Assembly: GCA_021804455.1 (NCBI GenBank)
Contig: JAJZHT010000049.1
Span: 1-7,990, forward strand
From: Pseudomonadota bacterium
Lineage (GTDB): Bacteria > Pseudomonadota > Alphaproteobacteria > Paracaedibacterales > CAIULA01
Length of the DNA stretch: 7,990 bases
Direction: 5' to 3'
Positions 1 to 6,093 of this stretch are shown here, piece after piece. The position numbers and the translations under genes were made by a program. The notes under the pieces were generated by a model. That model was not told where the DNA came from and did no database searches. It saw nothing but the letters and a program-made list of their open reading frames with translations. Position 1 is the stretch's first letter. Each line of letters begins with the position of its first letter.

Positions 1-132
1 TAGGAGGGTTTTTGAATAGAAAAAATGACAAATTCCCGGGAACTATGACTTTGTGGAGAGGATATGAAAATCTTAAACAGTCTATGGAAATGGTAGATAT
101 CTTTAACACTCAAACTTGTGGGTAAAGGTAAG
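1..132 (+). mobile_element. Right end of an IS4/IS50-group insertion sequence
   Basis: This stretch holds the transposase C-terminus and then a sequence resembling an IS terminus. Bases 114-132 read ACTTGTGGGTAAAGGTAAG. The inward end of IS50/Tn5 (outside end, read outward) is ACTTGTGTATAAGAGTCAG as I remember it; I count 14 identities in 19, including the first seven bases. The element boundary is therefore placed near 132. Just beyond it the sequence switches at once to a different transposase (IS630 type), which supports a true junction. The left end is outside the window, so the inverted partner and the target duplication cannot be checked here. Confidence 0.6.
3..125 (+). CDS. IS4-family (IS50/Tn5-like) transposase, C-terminal end (partial)
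   Basis: The reading frame enters from the left edge of the window and ends at TAA 123-125, giving the last 40 residues of a protein. They begin GGFLNRKNDKFPG and continue through TMTLWRGYENLKQ. This matches the pattern I know from the C-terminal (Tn5 dimerisation-like) part of IS4-family transposases, where GGF(L/I)xRKxDGxPG is followed by a (L/I)WxGxxxL helix. These enzymes are DDE cut-and-paste transposases; the catalytic residues would lie outside the window, so activity cannot be judged. The stop codon lies inside what looks like the element's terminal repeat (114-132), as is common in compact insertion sequences. The family call rests on motif memory; I am fairly sure it is a transposase end and less sure of the subgroup. 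Confidence 0.7.
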   Translation, partial: GGFLNRKNDKFPGTMTLWRGYENLKQSMEMVDIFNTQTCG

Positions 133-305
133 ACTTGAACCCTATTGAGCACCAATGGGCGAAAGCTAAGGCAACCAAGCGTAAAACCAACCTAGATCTT
201 AATCAATTATTAAAAACCCTCAATCTAATAAAATTATGTCGCTTCGGCTCTATAAAGTCAGCACAAACAATGCGCTTGTTAAGGAGTAGAGCTTTCATAA
301 AATAA
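133..305 (+). pseudogene. IS630-family transposase remnant, C-terminal end
   Basis: From about base 132 the plus strand encodes DLNPIEHQWAKAKATKRK, then an open frame to TAA 303-305. (S)PDLNPIExxWAxxK is the hallmark of the last catalytic block of IS630-family (DDE_3) transposases, with the catalytic Glu in NPIE. Everything upstream of this block is missing because the IS4-like element ends immediately before it, so the gene is broken and has no start of its own. The last 30 or so residues, roughly after QLLKTLN, look less like the family and may be read-through past the original end. It should be non-functional unless the rest lies intact on the far side of the inserted element. Confidence 0.7.
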
Positions 306-399
306 ATAAGCATCACAAATCGAGAAGCCAGATGCTGGTATCATTTTATTGAAAATTCTCTTGTGTAAAAATTTTTCAAAAATATTGAATTCAGGACCC

Positions 400-421
400 T
401 TTGTTAACCAAGATTAACAAA
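400..421. repeat. AT-rich perfect inverted repeat (8-bp arms, 6-nt loop)
   Basis: TTTGTTAA (400-407) pairs with TTAACAAA (414-421) across the loop CCAAGA. A T-run (434-440) lies 12 bases further on in the plus direction, too far for a normal intrinsic terminator. It may be a weak terminator for the transposase remnant or simply a chance AT palindrome. Confidence 0.35.
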
Positions 422-440
422 AAGTTAATTTCATTTTTTT

Positions 441-510
441 GCCACCCCCCGCCCACTGCCTCCCTAAACGGGAGGGGGGCTACACCCACCACCTTACAAA
501 AACGGTGGGC
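441..510. repeat. GC-rich palindromic cluster, REP-like element candidate
   Basis: About 70 bases of C- and G-rich sequence sit in AT-rich surroundings. Three pairings are visible: CCTCCC (459-464) with GGGAGG (470-475) over a 5-nt loop; CCCACC (485-490) with GGTGGG (504-509) over a 13-nt loop; and, enclosing both, GCCCAC (451-456) with GTGGGC (505-510). The second and third pairings are mutually exclusive, so alternative folds are possible. There is no T-run directly after the structure on either strand, so it does not look like an intrinsic terminator. A dispersed palindromic repeat is the best guess. Confidence 0.45.
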
Positions 511-627
511 AAAAATCTCCTTATGGCCCTTTTTCTGGTTTCAAACAGAGGCTTTTCTTACCTAGGTTACTTCTTATCATACTCCCAAAATTCTTACCAA
601 AACGTTAATTTTGAGACTTTTTTTAGA

Positions 628-1494
628 TTAAACAAAGCTGTCCCCATAATAGGTTGGGCAATAAATTTCCCTTCCTTTAACATGCAAAAAATCAACAAGG
701 GCAAATCCCTGATCGCGCAATTCGTTTCCGGTATTCCCTGTTAAGATCAAAAAACTATCAATTCCCACTTGGGTTGCACCGATAATATCGGTTTCCAAAG
801 TGTCCCCTATCATTAGCATTTGATGAGAACCAAATTCAGGAAAACGCTTCATAACGGCTTGATAAATAATAGGATCGGGTTTGCCCATTGATAAAACGTT
901 TCCGCCCTGTTGTTCAATTTTTTCCGCTAACATTCCTGCACATCGCCGAATTTCTTTACCATTCATGGCGATTTTGTCTGGGTTGGCACATAAAACCGGG
1001 ATCTTTTTTTGGGAAATTTTTGCTATTAAAACATCATATTGATGTTCGTCTTCATCAGGCTCCATAAAAGCTGTTAACAAAACCACATCAGCCTCTTCCA
1101 CATTCTCAACGAGATTCAGATCCAGTCCTGCGCCGATATCCTTATTACAGTGAGCTCCCAGATGATAGATCTTTTGCCCCTGATACGTCGTTGTCAGCAA
1201 GTCGCGTGTGACATCTCCCGATGTTACAATGTCAAACGTATTATGAATTCCCAACCGATTCAGTTTTTCTCGTGCTATTTGCCTTGGACGCGGCATGTTT
1301 GACAAAAAAATGACTTTTTGTTTCAAAGCTAGAGCATTAATGGTTTCAACAACCCCCGGAAAGGCATGAATACCGTCATGAACAACACCCCAAATATCAA
1401 ACAAAAAAACGGAGTATCGTTCTGTCAAACTTAAAAAGTTCTTAACATAGTGAGGCTCTGGTTTGTTGGCGAGGGCGGTTTTTAAAAGATTCAT
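628..1494 (-). CDS. HAD superfamily class IIA hydrolase (alphaproteobacterial TIGR01459-like)
   Basis: A 288-residue protein with the layout of class IIA HAD phosphatases (NagD-like, with a C2-type cap). Motif I is FLFDIWGVVHDG with nucleophile candidate Asp33; motif II is LSN (Ser65-Asn66); motif III is GKPDP (Lys205); motif IV is IGDTLETDIIGA (Asp231, Asp236). The substrate is unknown, probably a small cytosolic phosphate ester. Residue 35 is Trp where the general-acid Asp of DxD usually stands; DxWGV(V/L)xDG is the form I associate with this alphaproteobacterial family. The open frame extends upstream to 1608, but ATG 1494 is chosen: the mature fold begins here, AAAGGAT sits about 6-10 bases upstream, and the longer form would overlap the divergent dnaE start. 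Confidence 0.85.
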   Translation of the reverse strand: MNLLKTALANKPEPHYVKNFLSLTERYSVFLFDIWGVVHDGIHAFPGVVETINALALKQKVIFLSNMPRPRQIAREKLNRLGIHNTFDIVTSGDVTRDLLTTTYQGQKIYHLGAHCNKDIGAGLDLNLVENVEEADVVLLTAFMEPDEDEHQYDVLIAKISQKKIPVLCANPDKIAMNGKEIRRCAGMLAEKIEQQGGNVLSMGKPDPIIYQAVMKRFPEFGSHQMLMIGDTLETDIIGATQVGIDSFLILTGNTGNELRDQGFALVDFLHVKGREIYCPTYYGDSFV

Positions 1495-1560
1495 ATTTCT
1501 ATCCTTTCCTAGTAACCAAAATATCTTGCTAAACAAAAACACCCAGAATACATATAGAAC
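1495..1560. promoter_or_regulatory. Divergent intergenic region, HAD gene / dnaE
   Basis: These 66 bp must carry the start signals of both genes unless promoters lie within coding sequence. On the minus strand AAGGAT gives the HAD gene a good ribosome binding site. On the plus strand a weak -35/-10 pair, TTGCTA (1526-1531) and TACATA (1549-1554) with 17 bp between, could drive dnaE and would place the transcript start almost at the ATG. The -10 is poor (3 of 6), so this promoter is tentative. Confidence 0.3.
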
Positions 1561-4500
1561 ATGTCTTCTTCTTCGTCCACTGTTGGTTTTATCCACTTGC
1601 GTTTGCACAGTGCTTACTCACTGGCAGAAGGTGCTTTGCCTATCAAATTAATTCCCAAATTATGCCAAAAGCACCAAATGCCAGCTGTAGCCATTACAGA
1701 TACGGCCAATTTATTTGGGGCATTAGAATTTGCCATGACCTGCGCAGAGGCTGGGATTCAACCCATTATCGGCTGTCAGATTAATCTTTATCTAGAAACA
1801 ATAGGCAAAGCTGCCCCCTGGATTTTATTGGCTCAAAATCAAAAAGGCTATCATAACCTTTTAAAGTTAGTGAGTCAGTCTTATACGGATCCTTCCCCCT
1901 CTATACCTGGAATTGAAGACCCCATTATTACAGAACAAGCCTTACAAGGTCATACAGAGGGTTTAATCGCCCTAACAGGAGGACATACAGGCCCCTTGGC
2001 CAAGCTTATTCATGAAAAGCCTGAAGAAGTTCCCAGTTGGCTTCAATTTTTAAAGACGTTATTTCCAGATCGGCTTTACATTGAATTAATGCGTCATAAT
2101 CTGCCTGAACAAAGGCGCCTTGAACCAAAATTTTTAGAGCTTGCCCAGGAATACAATCTCCCCTTGGTTGCCACAAACGATGTCTACTTTGATCACCCCG
2201 ATATGTATCAAGCTCATGATGCCTTGCTTTGCATTGCCGAGGGCCGTTACATCAGTGAAGACGATCGTCGCCGTGTTACACAGCATCATTTTTTTAAATC
2301 CTCCCAAGAAATGCAGGAACTTTTCGCTGATTTGCCAGAAGCCCTGGAAAATTCTGTACTCATTGCCCAACGATGTCACTTTATGCCAACCCCTCGCAAA
2401 CCTATCTTGCCCCCTTTTCCAACAGAAACGGGGCGAGGGGAGGTTGACGAACTTCGTGAACAAGCGTTGGTAGGATTGGAAAAAAGACTGCAAGAAGAAG
2501 TCCTTCCCCGTTTTTCCGATACTTCTCAACATACAACATGGAAAAATCAATACCATCAGCGTCTTGATTACGAATTGGACATTATTGAACGGATGGGATT
2601 CCCTGGGTACTTTTTAATTGTTGCGGATTTTATTAAATGGGCAAAAAGCCAAGATATTCCTGTGGGGCCCGGACGGGGCTCGGGAGCGGGATCTTTGGTC
2701 GCTTGGGCGTTAACGATTACCGATATAGACCCTATCCGCTTTAACCTTTTGTTTGAACGATTTTTAAATCCTGAACGTGTTTCCATGCCTGATTTTGACA
2801 TTGATTTTTGTCAGGATCGGCGAGATGAAGTCATTCAATACGTACGACAGAAATACGGTGACGAACGAGTGGCTCATATTATTACCTTTGGTAAATTGCA
2901 GGCACGCGCTGTATTAAGAGACGTGGGACGTGTTTTGCAAATGCCTTATGGTCAGGTCGATCGTATCTGTAAATTAATTCCCAATAATCCGGCCAATCCA
3001 GTCAGCTTAGAACAAGCCCTTGAATTAGAGCCTGCCCTTAAACAACAACGTGATCAAGATGAAACGGTCAGAACTTTAATTGATATAGGCCTTAAGCTTG
3101 AAGGATTGTATCGACATGCTTCAACCCATGCAGCCGGAGTCGTTATTGGGGACCGACCTTTATACGAATTAGTTCCCTTGTATCAAGACGAACGTTCTGA
3201 ACTTCCTGCAACACAATTTAGCATGAAGTATGTTGAGGCTGCAGGATTATTAAAGTTTGATTTCTTGGGTTTAAAAACCCTGACTGTTATTGAAAAATGC
3301 AGTCAGTTGATTCGTGAACAAGGAAAAGACTTTCATGTTGGCCGCATCCCTTTAGATGATCAGAAAACTTTTGCCCTATTAAGTCGTGTTGAAGTGATTG
3401 GAGTTTTCCAATTGGAAAGTGGTGGGATGCGGGATGTCTTACGTAAGTTGCGTCCAGATCGATTCGAAGACTTGGTGGCTCTTGTGGCCTTGTACCGTCC
3501 AGGCCCTATGGATGATATTCCTCGTTACCTGGCTTGTAAACATGGTGAGGAAGACGTTCGTTACCTTCACCCTGCCTTGCAACCCATTCTTGAACCTACT
3601 TATGGAGTGATGGTTTATCAAGAACAAGTCATGCAGATTGCCCAGGTTTTAGGCGGATATACATTGGGAGCCGCTGACTTATTACGTCGAGCAATGGGAA
3701 AAAAGATCAAATCTGAAATGAATGCTCAACGTGCCCTTTTTATCGAAGGGGCCGTCGAGAAAGGCGTTAATCCTGAGGTCGCCAGTCAAATTTTTGAACA
3801 GATGGCTAAATTCGCTGGATATGGTTTTAACAAGTCTCACTCGGCTCCTTATGCCCTTTTAACCTATCAGACGGCCTATTTAAAGGCCAATTACCCTTTA
3901 CAATTTTTTGCGGCCACCATGACGTATGACCTTCATAATACGGACAAGTTGAATGTTTATCGTCAGGATTTATTACGGGCCAATATCTCCTTGCTTTCGC
4001 CCGATGTTAATGCATCCATGGCTATTTTTTCAGTTGAAGGAGAGGCCATCCGTTATGGTCTTGCTGCCATAAAAAATGTGGGCTTGCAGGCTATGGAAGC
4101 TCTGGTTGCTGAACGCCACAAAAATGGGGCTTTTAAAGATTTAACAGATTTTTTTACCCGGTTAGACGGTAAAATTCTGAACAAGCGTCAAATTGAAAAT
4201 CTGATTGCAGCAGGGGCTTTGGATAGTCTTTTCACCGTTTCGGGTTTAAAAAGAAGTCATGTTTATCAAGCTGTCGAAGCGCTTTTGGCACAAAATCATA
4301 TTCATCGTTCTGAAAAAAATCAAAAGCAGACCTTATTATTTGGGGAACAAAAAACGAATACGGCCTTAACCCTTCCTGCAGCCCCTGATTGGGGGCTTTT
4401 AGAAACCTTGCAAAAGGAATTTGAAGCCCTTGGGTTCTATCAAAGTGCCCACCCCTTAGATATTTATCGCGATGCTTTAGCAGGGATGGGATTGACCAGC

Positions 4501-5004
4501 AGCCAAGAATTATCAGCTTTAGCGGGGACGACGCAAACAACCGTTCAATTGGCAGGGATTCTTTTATCAAAACAAGAACGCACAGCGAAAACGGGGCAGA
4601 AATTTGCCTTTGTAACGTTTTCTGATACAGCAGGTATTTTTGAAGTCGCTTTTTTCTCCGAAACATACAATCAAATTCGTGATTTGTTAAATCCAGGCAC
4701 CGCTGTTTGCATAACGGCCAATTTACGTGCAGAAGGGGATGGCTATCGCTTAACAGGCCAAAGGCTTGAACTTCTTGATGAAAAGACTCAGTCCCAATCT
4801 ATGACCTTAGTGGTTGATGAAAAAATTAATATAACAGATTTTAAGTCTATTTTGAGCACCTGTGGCACAGGAAAAGCTAAAGTTGAGGTTCGTTTACGTT
4901 TAACTGATTTACCTGTTGTGCAGATCACTCTTCCTGGTCGCTATGATTTAGGAGCGGATCAACGCAGCCGTTTGTTAGCCTTGTGCCCAGGGCGATATGG
5001 CTAG
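1561..5004 (+). CDS. dnaE: DNA polymerase III subunit alpha
   Basis: At 1147 residues this is a normal-length DnaE, the catalytic subunit of the replicative polymerase. An N-terminal PHP domain (HLRLHSAYSLAEGA, residues 12-25) precedes the C-family polymerase core. That core has GPGRGSGAGS and then PDFDIDF with catalytic Asp411 and Asp413; the third catalytic Asp is in LKFDFLGL (Asp567). The fingers and thumb follow, then a helix-hairpin-helix region (about 790-880), a QTLLF sequence (923-927) fitting the internal beta-clamp binding motif, and an OB fold (about 994-1075). In the PHP block, AITDTANLFG has Thr48 where metal-binding PHP domains have His (TDHGN), so PHP proofreading is probably lost, consistent with a separate dnaQ in this window. 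A TAG lies just upstream in frame, making ATG 1561 the only sensible start, yet no Shine-Dalgarno is visible before it. Confidence 0.97.
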   Translation: MSSSSSTVGFIHLRLHSAYSLAEGALPIKLIPKLCQKHQMPAVAITDTANLFGALEFAMTCAEAGIQPIIGCQINLYLETIGKAAPWILLAQNQKGYHNLLKLVSQSYTDPSPSIPGIEDPIITEQALQGHTEGLIALTGGHTGPLAKLIHEKPEEVPSWLQFLKTLFPDRLYIELMRHNLPEQRRLEPKFLELAQEYNLPLVATNDVYFDHPDMYQAHDALLCIAEGRYISEDDRRRVTQHHFFKSSQEMQELFADLPEALENSVLIAQRCHFMPTPRKPILPPFPTETGRGEVDELREQALVGLEKRLQEEVLPRFSDTSQHTTWKNQYHQRLDYELDIIERMGFPGYFLIVADFIKWAKSQDIPVGPGRGSGAGSLVAWALTITDIDPIRFNLLFERFLNPERVSMPDFDIDFCQDRRDEVIQYVRQKYGDERVAHIITFGKLQARAVLRDVGRVLQMPYGQVDRICKLIPNNPANPVSLEQALELEPALKQQRDQDETVRTLIDIGLKLEGLYRHASTHAAGVVIGDRPLYELVPLYQDERSELPATQFSMKYVEAAGLLKFDFLGLKTLTVIEKCSQLIREQGKDFHVGRIPLDDQKTFALLSRVEVIGVFQLESGGMRDVLRKLRPDRFEDLVALVALYRPGPMDDIPRYLACKHGEEDVRYLHPALQPILEPTYGVMVYQEQVMQIAQVLGGYTLGAADLLRRAMGKKIKSEMNAQRALFIEGAVEKGVNPEVASQIFEQMAKFAGYGFNKSHSAPYALLTYQTAYLKANYPLQFFAATMTYDLHNTDKLNVYRQDLLRANISLLSPDVNASMAIFSVEGEAIRYGLAAIKNVGLQAMEALVAERHKNGAFKDLTDFFTRLDGKILNKRQIENLIAAGALDSLFTVSGLKRSHVYQAVEALLAQNHIHRSEKNQKQTLLFGEQKTNTALTLPAAPDWGLLETLQKEFEALGFYQSAHPLDIYRDALAGMGLTSSQELSALAGTTQTTVQLAGILLSKQERTAKTGQKFAFVTFSDTAGIFEVAFFSETYNQIRDLLNPGTAVCITANLRAEGDGYRLTGQRLELLDEKTQSQSMTLVVDEKINITDFKSILSTCGTGKAKVEVRLRLTDLPVVQITLPGRYDLGADQRSRLLALCPGRYG

Positions 5005-5040
5005 TCTCCTCTTAGGGTCCATAGGAAGAATTCAAAAAGC

Positions 5041-5052
5041 CTGAAATTTCAG
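5041..5052. repeat. 12-bp perfect palindrome downstream of dnaE
   Basis: CTGAAATTTCAG is self-complementary with no loop, 36 bases after the dnaE stop. It is not followed by a T-run and is not a standard terminator. It could be an operator-like site for a dimeric protein or chance. Confidence 0.25.
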
Positions 5053-5157
5053 AGAAGGGAAGCTGCAAAAGTTTTAACCAATCGTTTACGTCTTTATGAT
5101 AGCATGACTCTAAATTCAGAAGGACTTTCCATACAGTCTTGAAAAAGTGCCTATGAT

Positions 5158-5376
5158 ATGAGTGATCAAAAATCGACAAATATTATTCCTTTCCAAAAAA
5201 GGAAAAAAAGATTCCCAAAAGAATCCTTTTTAAAGGACGTAAATGAATGGGGAGAAATTCCAATTGAAGACAAAACTCTTCATCCCACCCCGTGGTTATC
5301 AGGAATTCAACGTTTCTTTTATGCGGCTGTTGCTTTATTATTAATAATATCGTTTTTCATTTTGGCTTTTTATTGA
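5158..5376 (+). CDS. Small C-terminally anchored single-pass membrane protein, unknown function
   Basis: A 72-residue product I do not recognise. The first 50 residues are polar, with a basic patch KRKKR (14-18) and an acidic middle part (DVNEWGEIPIED). Residues 53-72 form one strongly hydrophobic helix (FFYAAVALLLIISFFILAFY) ending at the C-terminus, so a tail-anchored inner-membrane protein with a cytosolic N-terminal part is the natural reading. ATG 5158 is the only in-frame ATG before the body of the protein, but no strong Shine-Dalgarno precedes it. It lies 153 bp downstream of dnaE in the same direction. The clear amphipathic-then-hydrophobic design argues that it is real; the absent ribosome binding site and short length argue for caution. 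Confidence 0.6.
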   Translation: MSDQKSTNIIPFQKRKKRFPKESFLKDVNEWGEIPIEDKTLHPTPWLSGIQRFFYAAVALLLIISFFILAFY

Positions 5377-5401
5377 CGAAAGTATTATTTTTGTGTGTAA
5401 T
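5373..5401 (+). promoter_or_regulatory. Sigma70-type promoter for the tRNA gene
   Basis: TTGACG (5373-5378) and TGTAAT (5396-5401) each match the -35 and -10 consensus at five of six positions, with the ideal 17-bp spacer. Transcription would begin around 5408, some 7 bases before the tRNA. The -35 overlaps the TGA stop of the small membrane protein gene. This is the best promoter in the window and could also carry read-through into secB. Confidence 0.7.
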
Positions 5402-5414
5402 GCAGATTACAAAA

Positions 5415-5491
5415 GGGCCTGTAGTTCAGTTGGTTAGAACCCGCCGCTCATAACGGCGTTGTCGTAGGTTCGAGTCCTACCGGGCCCACCA
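5415..5491 (+). tRNA. tRNA with CAU anticodon, probably tRNA-Ile2 (lysidine-modified)
   Basis: A complete 77-nt cloverleaf with encoded CCA. The acceptor stem is GGGCCTG/CGGGCCC with one T-G pair; the D stem is GTTC/GAAC; the anticodon stem is CGCCG/CGGCG around CTCATAA (anticodon 5449-5451); the variable loop is TTGTC; the T stem is GTAGG/CCTAC around TTCGAGT. CAU is shared by initiator Met, elongator Met and Ile2. The first acceptor pair G1-C72 excludes a typical initiator. C4-G69 and C5-G68 are the pairs TilS uses to pick out tRNA-Ile2 in E. coli, and the GGGCCTGTAG start matches alphaproteobacterial Ile2 genes as I recall them. Automatic tools would probably label it tRNA-Met. The gene call is firm; the amino acid is inferred. 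Confidence 0.93.
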
Positions 5492-5541
5492 TTTTCTTTT
5501 TCTCCTGTTTCCTATTTTTCTGTTTGTTTCCGGGGAATTTT

Positions 5542-5580
5542 ATGGACGCCATGCCTTTTCCCTTGCTAATCTTTTTCTAA
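5542..5580 (+). other. Possible 12-codon leader ORF upstream of secB
   Basis: ATG 5542 opens a short frame encoding MDAMPFPLLIFF, closed by TAA 5578-5580, 19 bases before the secB start. GGGGAA stands 5 bases or so upstream of it and could act as a ribosome binding site. The encoded peptide is hydrophobic. There is no attenuator-like hairpin I can see between it and secB, so this may well be chance. Confidence 0.15.
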
Positions 5581-5599
5581 AATTACTAAGGAGCACACT

Positions 5600-6079
5600 A
5601 TGACAAAAGCGAACGGCCATGCTGCCACTTCCTCGACACCACCTCTTTCCATCCATGGTCAATATTTAAAAGATTTTTCTTTTGAAAATCCGAATCCTCT
5701 GGAAGCTTTCGGGGGAGATCATCAGGATAAACAGCCACAAATTAATATTGATATCCAAGTTAAAGCCGAACCTGTAGGAGAAAAAACTTTTGAGGTTGTT
5801 TTGCATGTTCGTGCGGAAGCCAAACGAGAGAAATCCCAACTTTTTCTTACGGAAATCAGCTATGCTGGGATCGTAAGCCTCGGTGACGAAGTTCCCCAAG
5901 AGCATTATGGCCCCTTGCTGATGATTCATTGTCCTGCCCTTTTGTTTCCGTTCGCGCGTCATCTGATTGCGGATGCAACAAGAAACGGCGGTTTTCCACC
6001 TCTTATGATGGATCCTGTGGATTTCGCACGTCTTTATCACGAACAACAAACCCAAACCGAACAACCCCAAACGACCTAA
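5600..6079 (+). CDS. secB: Protein-export chaperone SecB
   Basis: A 159-residue protein, normal for SecB. SecB is a cytosolic homotetramer that holds preproteins unfolded and hands them to SecA for export through SecYEG. The N-terminal motif SIHGQYLKDFSFENPN (17-32) is the characteristic SecB opening, followed by the beta-sheet stretch (INIDIQVKAEP, FEVVLHVRAEA), EISYAGI, and the C-terminal HCPALLFPFARHLIADATRNGGFPPLMMDPVDFARLY block containing the conserved NGGFPPL. TAAGGAG (5587-5593) ends 6 bases before ATG 5600, which fixes the start. It is convergent with dnaQ, with only 14 bp between stops; a secB-dnaQ neighbourhood is common in alphaproteobacteria. Confidence 0.97.
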   Translation: MTKANGHAATSSTPPLSIHGQYLKDFSFENPNPLEAFGGDHQDKQPQINIDIQVKAEPVGEKTFEVVLHVRAEAKREKSQLFLTEISYAGIVSLGDEVPQEHYGPLLMIHCPALLFPFARHLIADATRNGGFPPLMMDPVDFARLYHEQQTQTEQPQTT

Positions 6080-6093
6080 TTTTCAGCCCCTTT

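Larger units (their letters stand above)
306..627. other. Gene-free stretch between IS debris and the HAD gene
   Basis: I see no supportable gene here on either strand. It contains an AT-rich perfect hairpin (400-421) and a GC-rich palindromic cluster (441-510), listed separately. A TTG-initiated open frame (439-744) crosses the region but translates the palindromic sequence and overlaps the 3' end of the HAD gene, so I do not accept it. No clear rho-independent terminator for the minus-strand HAD gene is visible, because neither hairpin is followed by a T-run in that direction. Confidence 0.6.

Noticed and set aside
439..744. 101-residue open frame on the plus strand
   Set aside because: It starts at a TTG inside the GC-rich palindromic cluster, has no ribosome binding site, translates the repeat, and overlaps the 3' end of the well-supported HAD gene on the other strand.
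1589..1597. DnaA-box-like TTATCCACT
   Set aside because: It has one mismatch to TTATNCACA, is isolated, and encodes conserved DnaE residues (FIHL). No cluster of boxes or AT-rich unwinding region accompanies it.
1495..1608. 38-residue N-terminal extension of the HAD protein
   Set aside because: It would run into the divergent dnaE coding sequence, is not typical of the family, and the internal ATG at 1494 has a good ribosome binding site.
2134..2801. Antisense open frames within dnaE
   Set aside because: They are shadows of the strongly conserved dnaE frame, with no ribosome binding sites and no recognisable products.
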